A DNA stretch of 64,000 bases from Pseudoalteromonas tunicata (GTDB lineage: Bacteria > Pseudomonadota > Gammaproteobacteria > Enterobacterales > Alteromonadaceae): positions 2,706,001 through 2,770,000 of the forward strand of contig NZ_CP011032.1 of NCBI RefSeq assembly GCF_002310815.1, in the 5' to 3' direction. Both the position numbers and the translations under genes were made by a program. Of this stretch, positions 27,023-37,746 are shown piece after piece (position 1 is the stretch's first letter; each line of letters starts with the position of its first letter). The notes under the pieces are model-generated. The model was not told the origin of the DNA, ran no database searches, and saw only the letters and a list, made by a program, of their open reading frames with translations.

Positions 27023-28160
27023 TTAATAACTCCAAAACCGCAATGGCGGCTTTATCACTGGCATCACATCGAATGTGTTTATGAATATCTGTAAACGTTG
27101 CAATTAGCTGGCTGTTATCACCAGTCAACAATGGATAAAGTGCCTGTGTAATCGCATCAGGCGTACATTGTTGTTGCAAAAGCTCGGGCACAAGAGGCGC
27201 ATCAGCTAATAAATTAGGCAACGAAAAGTACTTAATAGTGAATTTGAAAAAAGTGTTATACACCCAATAAGACATGGCCTTAAGTTTATAACCAACCACC
27301 ATTGGCTTTTTATAGAGCATGGTTTCAAGCGTTGCTGTGCCTGACGCAAGCAATACTGCTGTCGCGCTTTTTATCGCTACATCGGCTTGCGCATCAAGTA
27401 AGGAAAGCTTTAAATCAGGCGCTACTTTAGCCGCAATAGCTTGAAATTGTTGCTTACGCGCATCATTAACTAGCGGCACAACAACTTTAAGATTTGGGAT
27501 TTTTGCTGCCAATAAATTTGCAGCTTCTAAATAGCATTCACTTAGTAAACCAACTTCTGAGCTGCGACTTCCGGGTAATAATGCTAAAACAATATCACTT
27601 TCGCTAAAACCGAGCTGGTCACGCGCATATTGCTGATTATGCTGCAACGCAATATCGTCAGCTAAGGTATGACCAACAAACGTACAGGGCACATAATGCT
27701 GATCGTAAAACGCTTTTTCAAAAGGTAATAAAGAAAGCACTAAATTAGTGGCTGCGGCAATTTTGAAAATACGCTTAGGTCGCCATGCCCAAACTGAAGG
27801 GCTAACATATTGAACCGTGGTAATACCGGCATTTTTAAGCGCTAATTCAACACGTAAATTAAAATCTGGCGCATCAATGCCAATAAAAACATCGGGAGGG
27901 TTATCAATAAAATGGGCAATAATGTGCTTTTTTATGTGCAATAAACGCGGTAAACGGCCAAGAACTTCAAACAACCCCATGACCGCCAGCTCTTCCATAT
28001 CGAAAATGCTGTGGCAGCCAAGCGCCTTCATTTTAGGCCCTGCAATACCTTCAAAAACCACATTAGGATGACGTTTTTGCAGTGCTGTCATCAGTCCGGC
28101 ACCTAAAATATCGCCGGAGTGTTCCCCGGCGATAATTCCTACTCGAAGCGGTCTATCCAT
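27012..28160 (-). CDS. lpxB: Lipid-A-disaccharide synthase
   Basis: LpxB (382 aa) joins UDP-2,3-diacylglucosamine and lipid X to form the lipid A disaccharide, working at the inner membrane as a GT-B family 19 enzyme. The N-terminal [17 protein letters not shown] motif and [21 protein letters not shown] and GTATLETML in the C-terminal half are family signatures. It starts 3 bp after the lpxA stop and overlaps rnhB. Confidence 0.97.
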   Translation of the reverse strand: MDRPLRVGIIAGEHSGDILGAGLMTALQKRHPNVVFEGIAGPKMKALGCHSIFDMEELAVMGLFEVLGRLPRLLHIKKHIIAHFIDNPPDVFIGIDAPDFNLRVELALKNAGITTVQYVSPSVWAWRPKRIFKIAAATNLVLSLLPFEKAFYDQHYVPCTFVGHTLADDIALQHNQQYARDQLGFSESDIVLALLPGSRSSEVGLLSECYLEAANLLAAKIPNLKVVVPLVNDARKQQFQAIAAKVAPDLKLSLLDAQADVAIKSATAVLLASGTATLETMLYKKPMVVGYKLKAMSYWVYNTFFKFTIKYFSLPNLLADAPLVPELLQQQCTPDAITQALYPLLTGDNSQLIATFTDIHKHIRCDASDKAAIAVLELLNAN

Positions 28161-28162
28161 AC

Positions 28163-28933
28163 TTAACGCAGGATCCCACGCTCTGAGCGGGCAACAAAGT
28201 CAATCATAGTTTGCACTGCTGGAAATGCTGCAGCATCCTCAGCCATAGCTGCAAGTGCATCCTCTAATGACAGAGCTTTACGGTATAAGGTCTTATAAGC
28301 ACGGCGAACGGCCATCACTTCTTCAGGTGAAAATCCACGGCGCTTCATACCTTCGGTATTAATTGCCACCGGACCTGCTGGTGTACCAATTGTTGTTACA
28401 AATGGCGGCACGTCTTTATTTACACCTGAATACATACCTACAAATGCATGATCACCAATTTTACAAAATTGATGCACACCTGAATTACCCGCTAAGATAA
28501 CCCAATCGCCAACATGAACATGGCCGGCAACCGATGCGTTATTAGCAAAAATAACATTGCTACCTATCATGGCATCGTGTGCCACATGGGTATATGCCAT
28601 AAACAAATTGTTACTACCAATTTGTGTTAAGCCTTGATCTTGGATCGTACCACGATGAATAGTGGCACATTCGCGAATCACGTTGTTATCACCAATCACT
28701 AAACGTGTTGGTTCATTGTTGTACTTTTTGTCTTGGCAACCTTCACCCACAGAGGCAAATTGGAAAATATGGTTACCAGAGCCAATCACTGAGGGGCCTT
28801 TAATCACCACGTGGGATTCGATGATATTGTTATCACCAATTACCACATCATTACCAATGTAAGTCCAAGGACCTATTGATACGTTTTCACCAATTTGAGC
28901 ACCTGGCTCGATAATCGCAGATGGATGGATCAC
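28163..28933 (-). CDS. lpxA: UDP-N-acetylglucosamine acyltransferase
   Basis: LpxA (256 aa) transfers 3-hydroxyacyl from ACP to UDP-GlcNAc, the first lipid A step. The N-terminal left-handed beta-helix starts IHPSAIIEPGAQIGENVSIG with hexapeptide repeats. The catalytic His lies in YTHVAHDAMIG, followed by HQFCKIGDHAFVG. The C-terminal helical domain is complete. Only 2 bp separate it from fabZ upstream and from lpxB downstream. Confidence 0.98.
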   Translation of the reverse strand: MIHPSAIIEPGAQIGENVSIGPWTYIGNDVVIGDNNIIESHVVIKGPSVIGSGNHIFQFASVGEGCQDKKYNNEPTRLVIGDNNVIRECATIHRGTIQDQGLTQIGSNNLFMAYTHVAHDAMIGSNVIFANNASVAGHVHVGDWVILAGNSGVHQFCKIGDHAFVGMYSGVNKDVPPFVTTIGTPAGPVAINTEGMKRRGFSPEEVMAVRRAYKTLYRKALSLEDALAAMAEDAAAFPAVQTMIDFVARSERGILR

Positions 28934-28935
28934 TA

Positions 28936-29388
28936 TTAAAACTCTCTTCTAGCACACATTAATTCAGCAGAGCACACCACAACACCGTCTACTTTAGCTT
29001 CGCCATAAAACTTCCAAATATTGCGACGTTCTTTAACAAATTCAACGTGAAGGTGCATTGTATCACCAGGATATACCGGCTTTTTAAAGCGGGCGTTATC
29101 AATGGCAGCAAACAAGTATAGTTCATTTTCGCTGGTGTTCTCGGCTGTTTTAAAGCCAAGCAAACCCGTTGCTTGCGCAAGTGCTTCTAAAATTAAAACT
29201 CCAGGGAAAATAGGCTGATTTGGGAAGTGCCCAGTAAAAATTGGTTCGTTAATCGTTACATTCTTGATTGCATGTAATGATTTACCAGCTTCGTAGTCCA
29301 CCACTTTATCAACCAACAGCATAGGATAGCGATGGGGTAATAACTTTATAATCTCGAGAATATCAAAGCTGTTTAATTCATTAGCCAA
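28936..29388 (-). CDS. fabZ: 3-hydroxyacyl-[acyl-carrier-protein] dehydratase
   Basis: FabZ (150 aa) dehydrates 3-hydroxyacyl-ACP in fatty-acid elongation. The hot-dog fold carries the catalytic His in FTGHFPNQP and the Glu in [11 protein letters not shown]. Sitting between lpxD and lpxA, it competes for 3-hydroxymyristoyl-ACP, which balances phospholipid and lipid A synthesis. This general principle is known from E. coli. Confidence 0.98.
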   Translation of the reverse strand: MANELNSFDILEIIKLLPHRYPMLLVDKVVDYEAGKSLHAIKNVTINEPIFTGHFPNQPIFPGVLILEALAQATGLLGFKTAENTSENELYLFAAIDNARFKKPVYPGDTMHLHVEFVKERRNIWKFYGEAKVDGVVVCSAELMCARREF

Positions 29389-29405
29389 AACGCAGTTCCT
29401 TACCG

Positions 29406-30446
29406 TTATTTATCATCAGCTTGCATAGTGGCTTTAAACGCCTCAAGCTGCTTAATTTTTTGATTCATGTCACCTAAATGACGAAATTGAGCGATTTGCT
29501 TACGCCATTCTTTATTACTGCTATGCGGTAAACCTGATGAATATACGCCCGGCTCCGTGACTGATTTTGTCACCATCGTCATACCAGTGAAAATAACCCC
29601 ATCACAGACATCAATATGGCCGTTAATGCCACACAAACCTGCAATTTGGCAATATTTACCAATTGTTGTACTACCCGCAATCACACTGCATGCAGCTATT
29701 GCGGTGCCTTCACCGATAATCACGTTATGGGCTAAATGCACCATATTATCGATAATGACATTTGAGTGGATTTCAGTATTTTCAATTGCACCGCGATCGA
29801 TGGCGGTATTGGCACCAATCTCAACCTGATCACCAATAACAACTGAACCTACTTGTGGGATTTTAACCCATTGACCACGTTCGTTGGCAAAACCAAATCC
29901 ATCGGATCCAATTACTGCGCCAGAATGAAATACGCAGTTTTGACCAATTACCACATCATGATAGATAGTCACATTGGCCCAAATTTTTGTATTTGTACCT
30001 ATTGTAGCACATCTACCAATAAAACTACCCGCACCAATTTGTACATAATCACCCACTACAGCCCCTGCCTCAATAACCACATTGGCACCAATGTTGGCAA
30101 GTGGGCTAATATTAGCGCTAGGTTCAATAACCGCAGAAGGATGGATCCCTGTATGGGCTGCCACTGGAGTGGTATCCATAAATTGTGCTAATTTGGCATA
30201 AGCGACATAAGGATTGGCTACAATTAGTTTAGTACCGGTGAAGTACTCGCTGTCTTCTTGCGTTAAAATAACGGCTGCAGCCTGAGTCATCTCAAGTTGT
30301 TTACGGTATTTTTTTTGCGAAAGGAAACTAACTTCATTCGATTGCGCTTTATCTAAACTAGCGATGCGGGTGATATTCACCGCGCCATCGCCAATGAGTT
30401 GCGCGCCCAAATGTTCAGCTATTTGTGCTAACGAAAAACTTTGCAT
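29406..30446 (-). CDS. lpxD: UDP-3-O-acylglucosamine N-acyltransferase
   Basis: LpxD (346 aa) adds the second acyl chain in lipid A synthesis. It has the N-terminal uridine-binding domain ([15 protein letters not shown]), a hexapeptide beta-helix and the catalytic His in [10 protein letters not shown], then a C-terminal helix. The start codon overlaps the skp stop, consistent with translational coupling. Confidence 0.97.
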   Translation of the reverse strand: MQSFSLAQIAEHLGAQLIGDGAVNITRIASLDKAQSNEVSFLSQKKYRKQLEMTQAAAVILTQEDSEYFTGTKLIVANPYVAYAKLAQFMDTTPVAAHTGIHPSAVIEPSANISPLANIGANVVIEAGAVVGDYVQIGAGSFIGRCATIGTNTKIWANVTIYHDVVIGQNCVFHSGAVIGSDGFGFANERGQWVKIPQVGSVVIGDQVEIGANTAIDRGAIENTEIHSNVIIDNMVHLAHNVIIGEGTAIAACSVIAGSTTIGKYCQIAGLCGINGHIDVCDGVIFTGMTMVTKSVTEPGVYSSGLPHSSNKEWRKQIAQFRHLGDMNQKIKQLEAFKATMQADDK

Positions 30447-30967
30447 TATTTTACTTTACTAACTCTTTCAATCACTTTATCTGATAAATCAGGGATTTTA
30501 TCCGCATCGATATAGATAATGGTGTCTTTACGTTTTACTTCATCAAATTTACCTGCTTTAGCTTCTTGCTCAATTGCTTGCATCACAAGTGCTTGAACTT
30601 TGGCTAATTCTTGATTTTGACGTAGTTTCATTTCTTGCTCAAGCGGACGTGCTTGATCAGCAAAATCTTGCTGCATTTTTTGAATTTTTTCTTTAAGCGT
30701 ATCTTGTTGAGCTTTGCTCATTGTCGCGCTTTCACGTTTGAACTTTTCAGCTTCAAAACGAATGTCGCCTTGTAATTTTTCAACTGCCTGACGACGTTCC
30801 GCAAACTCAGTTTGAAGCGCCTGTTCAACTGCCGCCATCTGTGGCAATTGCGTAAAAATTTGCTGCATATCAACGATGGCAACTTTATGGGCAAAAGCCA
30901 TTGAAGATGCGCCCATTAACAAGGTTGCTAGGATAGACATCGCTGTTGTTTTAATTGTTTTAGTCAC
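30446..30967 (-). CDS. skp: Periplasmic chaperone Skp (OmpH)
   Basis: Skp (173 aa) holds unfolded outer-membrane proteins in the periplasm. The signal peptide ends MGASSMAFA, and the mature protein starts HKVAIVDMQQIF. The middle is a long charged coiled-coil region (about 50-130) that forms the tentacles, and the protein ends in a short beta segment. It lies between bamA, whose product receives its clients, and lpxD, the standard gene order. Confidence 0.95.
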   Translation of the reverse strand: MTKTIKTTAMSILATLLMGASSMAFAHKVAIVDMQQIFTQLPQMAAVEQALQTEFAERRQAVEKLQGDIRFEAEKFKRESATMSKAQQDTLKEKIQKMQQDFADQARPLEQEMKLRQNQELAKVQALVMQAIEQEAKAGKFDEVKRKDTIIYIDADKIPDLSDKVIERVSKVK

Positions 30968-30979
30968 AAATATACTCCT

Positions 30980-33448
30980 TTAGAAAGTGTTTGCTATGTT
31001 GAAGCTGATTGATTTAGTTTCGTCGTCTTCTTCTTTTTTCAACGGATACGCAAAACTAATTAACATCGGCCCCATAGGTGAAATCCACTGGATTGATAAA
31101 CCTGTTGATACTCTGAAACGACCAGCGTCTGAGTAATCATCAAGCTTTGCTTTTTCATCAGGTGATAAATTCGAAAATTTATTCACATCAAATTCGGTGT
31201 CCCATACGTTTGCTGCATCAACAAACAAGCTTGTACGCACAGAACCGCTATTATCATCATCTAAGAATGGCGTTGGAACAATAAATTCCATACCCGCTGT
31301 AATTTTAGCATTACCACCGATACGACCTGCAGCTTGAATCTGGTCGAATGTTGCGTTAGCACCGATGCCACTTGATGAACCATCGCTGCCTGGTGTACCT
31401 GGCAATAATTGAGGGCTACGGATAATCGCTCGCGGTAAAATAGTATTACGGTCAAAACCACGCAGTTCTTGTTCTGTAATACGAGAGTATTCTTGAACAG
31501 GTAATACTTGGTCATAACCATTGGTTTTACCATAACCATTACCATAACCAATCGCTGCACGTGATAGAAATGCCCATTTATGGTCATTACTAATTGGCCA
31601 ATAAAACTTAGTATCAAAATTAATTTTGAAATAGGTTAAATCAGAATTTGGCGTAGTGGCTTTTAAACTTAACAACTGGCTTGAACCATCGGTTGGAAAT
31701 AAACCACGGTTACGCGTATCACGTTGCCAAGCGGCACTTAGCTCAAACTTTGTAAAGTTAAAGCCTGCATCTGGGTCTTCTGGGTCAAGGAAAGTTTCTC
31801 GCATGATACGAGTTTGTTCGTATTCAGCTAATTCAGAAAGCTCTTCTTTACTCCATGTAATACCAAAATTTAACCGGTTATTGGCAATAATTGGAAAACC
31901 AATGTTGGTACCAATACCGTAAGATTTACTTTTATAATCAATTAACGAGAACTTACTTGCATCATAGTTACGATAAAAAATGCTACTACCATGACTTACA
32001 CCATCGGGCGTAAAATAAGGGTCGGTAAAAGATAAATTGATTTGCTCAGAACCAGTTGAAGTATTGACGTTAAACGCCACTTGGTTACCGCTACCTAAAA
32101 AGTTCGATTCACTGATACCAAAGTTAAATTGCACACCGTAGTACGAACCATAAGCAAGGCCAGCATTAAAACTACCCGCTGATTGTTCTTTAACATTAAA
32201 ATCAACATCAACCTGATCTTCAATACCTGGAACTGGTACGATATTAAAATCAACCTTCTCCATGTACATCAAACGCTGAATTTGTAGTTTTGAACGCTCA
32301 AGTGATTGGTTTGATAACCATGCGCCTTCAAGCTGCGCCATCTCACGACGCACAACATGATCTGCGGTATTTTCGTTACCAGACACATTAATACGACGCA
32401 CATAAATACGCTTACCCGGGTCGACTGAAAGCGTTAGTTTTACTTCTTTAGTCGCTTCATCTACTTCTGGGATGGTTCGCACTTCGGCATTGGCATAACC
32501 AAAACGCGCCAAGTAATTTTTAATAAACTCTTCTGACGACGTCACCACAGAGCCGTTATAAAGCTCACCGGTTCTAAGCGGGATGACAGCTCGAATAAGT
32601 TCCTCACGGTCAAGCAAATCACCAATGAAATCAAATTCTTTAACCGTATATTGTTCGCCCTCAGTCATGTTTACTGTGACATAAACAGATTCTTTTTCAG
32701 GACTAACTGATACTTGAGTAGAGTCAATATTGAATTTTAGATAACCACGATCAAGGTAGTAACTACGGATTTTTTCCAAGTCACCTTGAATGGTTTGTTT
32801 TTGATAACGGTCATTAGCCATAAAATCCCACCAAGGTAAATCTTGTTGAGATTCAACTTGCAGCATTAACTCTTCATCAGAGAAAAGCTCGTTACCCACT
32901 AAGTTAATTTGACGAATCGAAGCGGCTTCGCCTTCTTTGAATTCTAATTTTAACTTAACACGGTTACGTGGCAATTTGGTGATCGTGATATCAATATCGG
33001 CATTGTATTTACCAATACCATGAAAAAATTCAATTAAACCTTTTTCAACACCATCAACTATGGTGCGATCAAGCGGCTCACCTACCACAATGTTCTGACG
33101 TTCTAAACTTTCATTAAGCTGTTCATCTTTAATGTCTTTATTACCTTCAAACTCAATCGCGCTGATGGTAGGACGTTCTTTTACTTTAAAGATGATTTTT
33201 TCACCATCACGGTATGCGCTGATAGTGTCAAAATGACCAGACTTATACAAAGCTTTGATCGTTTTCGAAATCGTGTAGTTATCTACGTTATCGCCAATGT
33301 TAATTGGTATATGAGTTAAAGCGGCACCGAGTGCTACACGTTGAAGGCCTTCAACTTTTAAATCTTGTACGATAAAGGATTCTTGGCCACAGGCAAAAAA
33401 GCTTGCCCCTAATAAACCCGTTACAGCCAAATGTTTTTTTATAGCCAT
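30980..33448 (-). CDS. bamA: Outer-membrane protein assembly factor BamA
   Basis: BamA (822 aa) is the central component of the Bam complex. A signal peptide (1-21) precedes five POTRA domains (about 24-425; the first starts FIVQDLKVEGLQRV), then a 16-stranded barrel with the loop-6 motif VRGF-like LRGFDRN and the final beta-signal ending in Phe (FNIANTF). The length is slightly above the E. coli protein (810). bamD lies 20 kb away in the same window. Confidence 0.97.
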   Translation of the reverse strand: MAIKKHLAVTGLLGASFFACGQESFIVQDLKVEGLQRVALGAALTHIPINIGDNVDNYTISKTIKALYKSGHFDTISAYRDGEKIIFKVKERPTISAIEFEGNKDIKDEQLNESLERQNIVVGEPLDRTIVDGVEKGLIEFFHGIGKYNADIDITITKLPRNRVKLKLEFKEGEAASIRQINLVGNELFSDEELMLQVESQQDLPWWDFMANDRYQKQTIQGDLEKIRSYYLDRGYLKFNIDSTQVSVSPEKESVYVTVNMTEGEQYTVKEFDFIGDLLDREELIRAVIPLRTGELYNGSVVTSSEEFIKNYLARFGYANAEVRTIPEVDEATKEVKLTLSVDPGKRIYVRRINVSGNENTADHVVRREMAQLEGAWLSNQSLERSKLQIQRLMYMEKVDFNIVPVPGIEDQVDVDFNVKEQSAGSFNAGLAYGSYYGVQFNFGISESNFLGSGNQVAFNVNTSTGSEQINLSFTDPYFTPDGVSHGSSIFYRNYDASKFSLIDYKSKSYGIGTNIGFPIIANNRLNFGITWSKEELSELAEYEQTRIMRETFLDPEDPDAGFNFTKFELSAAWQRDTRNRGLFPTDGSSQLLSLKATTPNSDLTYFKINFDTKFYWPISNDHKWAFLSRAAIGYGNGYGKTNGYDQVLPVQEYSRITEQELRGFDRNTILPRAIIRSPQLLPGTPGSDGSSSGIGANATFDQIQAAGRIGGNAKITAGMEFIVPTPFLDDDNSGSVRTSLFVDAANVWDTEFDVNKFSNLSPDEKAKLDDYSDAGRFRVSTGLSIQWISPMGPMLISFAYPLKKEEDDETKSISFNIANTF

Positions 33449-33466
33449 GTTATTATCTTATGTCCT

Positions 33467-34819
33467 TTACAACCGCATAAAATCATTAAACAGCGCGAGG
33501 CTGGTCAACAATAATAGGATCAGCGCACCGATCCTAAAACCTAATTCTTGTGTCTTTTCAGAGACTGGTTTTTTTGTGATAAGTTCAATTAGGTAATACA
33601 TTAAATGCCCGCCGTCTAAAATTGGCAAGGGTAATAAATTAAAAACACCTAAATTGACACTGATCAGAGCTAAAAAGCTCAAAAATGCAACTAAGCCATA
33701 GCTAACGCTTGTTCCAGCGCCCACAGCAATCCCAATTGGGCCACTTAAGTTCTGAACTGACACCTGTCCTGTTACCAGATTTGCGATCATTTCAAAGCTT
33801 AACGCTATCATTTGCCATGTTTTGGCTATTCCTTGCTCAATTGCAGCAAAAGGGCCAAATTGTCTGGAGGTAATATACCCTTGCGGCCACGCTTCGACCA
33901 GCGGTAAAACACCTAAATGTCCTTGACTAAAACCATCTTGAGTCTGTTTATTTTGTGGAATGACGGTTAAGTTTTGCGGCTCCCCATTTCGGGTAATCGT
34001 AAATAATAGACTTTTATCTGCAGATTTTTGAATTATCGCTACTAACTGCTGCCAAGTTTCTATTTTTTCGCCATCAATTAAATGAATAGTATCCCCAACA
34101 ATTAAGCCTGCTTTATCTGCTGCAGAATGTTCAACAATTTGTGCTAATTGAAGCGATACCTTAGGAGTAAATGGCGTGACGCCTATAGAATGAATAGGTG
34201 ACACTGCGTTGGCTTCAAGTGTCCAGCCCGATAAATTGAGGTGTTTTATACTTTGTTCGCCTTGCTTATCAGTCACAGTGACAGGCAAACTTGCTTCACC
34301 CATATTTTGCATTAACGCAAAAGTTGCTTCACGCCAATCAAAAATAGCTTCATCACCAATTTTCACTATCTTTTGTTCAGCACTTAAGCCTGCTTGATAT
34401 GCGCGACTTCCCTCTTCAACGTTACCAATCACAGGGCTAATGCTTTTAACCCCAATCATGTACATCAAGGCCAGTACTGCAATGGCAAAAATGAAATTAG
34501 CCATTGGGCCTGCTGCAACAATCGCTATTTTGGCGTAAATAGATTTACCATTAAATGACAAATGACGTTGCGCCTCTGGCACCTCTTCAATGCGCTCATC
34601 GAGCATTTTAACGTAGCCACCCAATGGAATGGCGGCTATTACGTATTCAGTGCCTTTTTTGTCATACCAACGCACGAGTACTTTGCCAAAACCAATCGAA
34701 AAACGCTGAACAAATACACCGTTACGGCGTGCAACCCAAAAATGGCCATATTCATGTACGGTCACTAAGATACCAAGCGCAACAATAAACGAGCCTAAAT
34801 TCCATAAGATTTCAAGCAT
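33467..34819 (-). CDS. rseP: Site-2 protease RseP
   Basis: RseP (450 aa) is an intramembrane zinc protease that cleaves the anti-sigma factor RseA and signal-peptide remnants. The first helix carries HEYGH (about 22-26). The third ligand lies in LPILDGGHL near the C terminus. Two PDZ domains are present (about 115-300; GLSAEQKIVKIGD and GLIVGDTIHLIDG). It is coupled to dxr by a one-base overlap. Confidence 0.97.
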   Translation of the reverse strand: MLEILWNLGSFIVALGILVTVHEYGHFWVARRNGVFVQRFSIGFGKVLVRWYDKKGTEYVIAAIPLGGYVKMLDERIEEVPEAQRHLSFNGKSIYAKIAIVAAGPMANFIFAIAVLALMYMIGVKSISPVIGNVEEGSRAYQAGLSAEQKIVKIGDEAIFDWREATFALMQNMGEASLPVTVTDKQGEQSIKHLNLSGWTLEANAVSPIHSIGVTPFTPKVSLQLAQIVEHSAADKAGLIVGDTIHLIDGEKIETWQQLVAIIQKSADKSLLFTITRNGEPQNLTVIPQNKQTQDGFSQGHLGVLPLVEAWPQGYITSRQFGPFAAIEQGIAKTWQMIALSFEMIANLVTGQVSVQNLSGPIGIAVGAGTSVSYGLVAFLSFLALISVNLGVFNLLPLPILDGGHLMYYLIELITKKPVSEKTQELGFRIGALILLLLTSLALFNDFMRL

Positions 34820-36021
34820 CAGTTTAGACCTCGAGCAATCAGTTGTTCAGCGCTTTGACGGGCGGCAAAATCAATCGCCATAATTTCTTCAAGAGTATTT
34901 GGTTCGGTACAGACAAGCGCAGATAGAACGGCAGCATTGATAGTATAAATATCGGTAAAACGAATTTTCTTAGCCAAAAATGCCGCAACTGATACTTCAT
35001 TAGCGGCATTAAGCGTGGTTGTTGCTGCTTGACCGTCAGCGCAAGCATCAATGGCTAACTTTAAATTGGGGTAACGAGCAAAATCAGGCTTACAAAAGCT
35101 AAATTGCGCAAGTTTACTAAAATCAAGAGGCGCTACACCTGCATCAATTCTGTTTGGAAAAGCCAGCGCATGGGCAATTGGAGTGCGCATATCAGGGTTC
35201 CCCATTTGTGCAATCACAGAACCATCTTGATACTGTACCATCGAATGAATAATACTTTGAGGATGAATAATGACTTCAATATCATCCGCTTGGCAATTAA
35301 ACATCCACTTAGCTTCAATAAACTCTAAGCCTTTGTTCATCATGGTTGCTGAGTCGACCGATATTTTTTGCCCCATCGACCAATTTGGATGTGAAACCGC
35401 TTCTTCTACCGTTACATCAGCCAAAGTATCAAGTGCGCGTGTCAAAAATGGGCCACCCGAACCAGTTAATAATATTTTACTTACGCCCTGCTCTGTAAGC
35501 GTTTTTGTATAACACGGTGTATGTGCATCAAGTGGTAGCGCTTGAAAAATTGCATTATGTTCAGAATCGATGGGAAGTAAAATTGCATTATGCTGTTTTA
35601 CTTTTTCAATAAACAAGCGCCCCGACATTACTAAGGCTTCTTTGTTTGCCAATAGGATTTTTTTACCCTGTTCAACCGCAGCAAGTGTAGGGGCAAGTCC
35701 AGCAGCGCCAACAATAGCGGCCATAACCACATCAACCTCTGAGGCGGATGCGACATCGCACAAGGCTTGTGGACCAAAAAGAACCTGTGTTTTGCAATCG
35801 TGAGTATTTAATTGTTCTTGCAACAGCTTAGCTGTCGGCTCATCAGCCATTACGGCATATTTAGGCTTAAAAGCTAAACATTGCTGGCACATCAACTGAT
35901 AATTGTAATGTGCAGTTAGTGCAAAAACCTCAATCCCCGAATTACGACTGACGACGTCTAATGTATTTACGCCGATAGAACCCGTAGAACCTAATACACA
36001 CAAACGCTGCATCGAGGTCAT
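34819..36021 (-). CDS. dxr: 1-deoxy-D-xylulose 5-phosphate reductoisomerase
   Basis: Dxr (400 aa) makes 2-C-methyl-D-erythritol 4-phosphate in the MEP isoprenoid pathway. The NADPH site is LGSTGSIG at the N terminus. Catalytic and metal residues lie in DSEHNAIFQ and in MNKGLEFIEAKWMF. The ATG at 36021 gives a classic ATGA overlap with the cdsA stop, which is why it is preferred over a start 15 bp upstream. The position after cdsA (not before uppS as in E. coli) is the Vibrio/Alteromonas-type order. Confidence 0.96.
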   Translation of the reverse strand: MTSMQRLCVLGSTGSIGVNTLDVVSRNSGIEVFALTAHYNYQLMCQQCLAFKPKYAVMADEPTAKLLQEQLNTHDCKTQVLFGPQALCDVASASEVDVVMAAIVGAAGLAPTLAAVEQGKKILLANKEALVMSGRLFIEKVKQHNAILLPIDSEHNAIFQALPLDAHTPCYTKTLTEQGVSKILLTGSGGPFLTRALDTLADVTVEEAVSHPNWSMGQKISVDSATMMNKGLEFIEAKWMFNCQADDIEVIIHPQSIIHSMVQYQDGSVIAQMGNPDMRTPIAHALAFPNRIDAGVAPLDFSKLAQFSFCKPDFARYPNLKLAIDACADGQAATTTLNAANEVSVAAFLAKKIRFTDIYTINAAVLSALVCTEPNTLEEIMAIDFAARQSAEQLIARGLN

Positions 36022-36884
36022 ATTTGAAGCGCCCATGCGTAACAGGCAACAAAAATAGGGGCCGCAGCAGTTAAACTGTCAATACGATCTAAAATACCAC
36101 CGTGACCCGGTAAGCAAGAGCCTGAATCTTTAAGCCCTGCTTCGCGTTTAAACATACTCTCAAGTAAATCACCGATTGCAGAAAACAGCGCAATGAAAAC
36201 GGTTAAAAACCCATAAATTAGCCACTTATCAGCTGGTACATCAGCAAAATAACAAAAACAAACAATGAAGATAACACTTGCAACTAAGCCACCTGCTAAG
36301 CCCTCTATCGTTTTATTTGGGCTTACATGAGGCATAAGTTTATGCTTACCGAAGTTTTTACCAGTAAAAAATGCGCCAATATCTGCACTCCAAACAATCC
36401 CCAGTACTGCCATTATTAATAATGAGCCATGTAATGTTGATTCTTGATATTCAGCGCTGCGCAATGTATTAAGTGCAAGCCATAATGGCACGAGTGTTAA
36501 AACACCTGCAATGGCACGCATCACAATGCCTTTATTCCACGCTTTGGCCGCACGTGGATAACTCCAAACTAAGCAAGTAGCCACTAACCACCATGCAACC
36601 GATAAGGTAAATACATAATTTACATCGCCTGCTAAATGATGATTTTGCCACAATTGCTCTATTGGCCAGACAAAATTCAAACAGCATAACAGCACGGCCA
36701 TAAAAGCCACATACCCGAACCGCATTGGAAGTTTTTTCAAGCCCATAAACGCAGACCATTCCCATGCACCGAGCAATACAATACCTGCCGCGATATAACT
36801 AAATAAGGTCAATGGTGTATAAAACACTAGAGCCAAAGCGGCTGGAGCTAACACCAAAGAGGTGAGAATACGTTGTTTTAGCAA
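36018..36884 (-). CDS. cdsA: Phosphatidate cytidylyltransferase
   Basis: CdsA (288 aa) makes CDP-diacylglycerol for phospholipid synthesis in the inner membrane. It has about eight hydrophobic helices and the family signature near the C terminus, SAIGDLLESMFKREAGLKDSG followed by LPGHGGILDRIDSL, with the metal-binding Asp residues. It starts 20 bp after the uppS stop and overlaps dxr. Confidence 0.96.
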   Translation of the reverse strand: MLKQRILTSLVLAPAALALVFYTPLTLFSYIAAGIVLLGAWEWSAFMGLKKLPMRFGYVAFMAVLLCCLNFVWPIEQLWQNHHLAGDVNYVFTLSVAWWLVATCLVWSYPRAAKAWNKGIVMRAIAGVLTLVPLWLALNTLRSAEYQESTLHGSLLIMAVLGIVWSADIGAFFTGKNFGKHKLMPHVSPNKTIEGLAGGLVASVIFIVCFCYFADVPADKWLIYGFLTVFIALFSAIGDLLESMFKREAGLKDSGSCLPGHGGILDRIDSLTAAAPIFVACYAWALQI

Positions 36885-36904
36885 ACTTTATACCTTCAAC
36901 TGTG

Positions 36905-37669
36905 TCACTTTACTTGCGATAATAATTGTTTTATTTGTTCGCCAGTACACCCAAAGCGACGTTCACGACTGACATAACATGCAATTGCATTGGCAAATGC
37001 TTCATCATCAAAATCAGGCCACAGAGTCTCTGTAAAATACAATTCGGCATAGGCAGCTTGCCATAATAAGAAATTACTAATTCGCAAATCACCACCGGTT
37101 CGTATGAGTAAATCAAGTGGTGCTTGCTCTGCCATAGAAATATTTGCCGATAACATATCTTCGGTGATATCACTACTTTGTAAATTACCTTGTTCAACGT
37201 CTGCTGCTAATTTTTTTGCAGCTTGCATGATGTCCCAACGACCACCGTAATTGGCGGCGATGTTTAAACACAATCCTTGATTATCTTTGGTTAGCGCTTG
37301 AGCTTCAACCACTCTTTGCTGCAACTTGGCAGAAAAACGAGAAAGATCACCAATTATTTGTAATTTTACATTGTTCTTATGTAGTTTTTTTACTTCTTTG
37401 GTTAAAACTAATAAAAACAATTCCATCAAGGTACTAACTTCGTCTTCAGGACGACGCCAGTTTTCACTACTAAAAGCAAATAAAGTAAGTGAACTTATTT
37501 CTAGCCGACTACAAAATTGGACTGCACGGCGCACCGCATCAACCCCTTTTTTATGTCCAAATACGCGAGGCTTCCCTCTTTGTTGAGCCCAGCGTCCATT
37601 ACCATCCATAATTATTGCAATGTGTTTTGGTAATGATTGTTGGCTAACCGTGTCAGAACTTAAAATCAT
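36905..37669 (-). CDS. uppS: Undecaprenyl diphosphate synthase
   Basis: UppS (254 aa) makes the C55 lipid carrier for peptidoglycan and LPS by adding isopentenyl units to farnesyl diphosphate. It has the cis-prenyltransferase motifs [17 protein letters not shown] with the catalytic Asp, [10 protein letters not shown], and [15 protein letters not shown] near the C terminus. It is the first gene after the frr terminator, so it probably heads a transcript with cdsA-dxr-rseP-bamA. Confidence 0.97.
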   Translation of the reverse strand: MILSSDTVSQQSLPKHIAIIMDGNGRWAQQRGKPRVFGHKKGVDAVRRAVQFCSRLEISSLTLFAFSSENWRRPEDEVSTLMELFLLVLTKEVKKLHKNNVKLQIIGDLSRFSAKLQQRVVEAQALTKDNQGLCLNIAANYGGRWDIMQAAKKLAADVEQGNLQSSDITEDMLSANISMAEQAPLDLLIRTGGDLRISNFLLWQAAYAELYFTETLWPDFDDEAFANAIACYVSRERRFGCTGEQIKQLLSQVK

Positions 37670-37689
37670 CGAGCTTTGTACTTCCTCAT

Positions 37690-37725
37690 AAAAAAACGCC
37701 GTCTAGTATATCCTAGACGGCGTTT
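37690..37725 (-). terminator. Terminator after frr
   Basis: On the minus strand, the 13-bp stem AAACGCCGTCTAG...CTAGACGGCGTTT closes a short loop and is followed by a run of T. It lies between the frr stop and the uppS start and separates the translation genes from the envelope genes. Confidence 0.88.
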
Positions 37726-37746
37726 CTTGACTAACAGTTTAGCTGC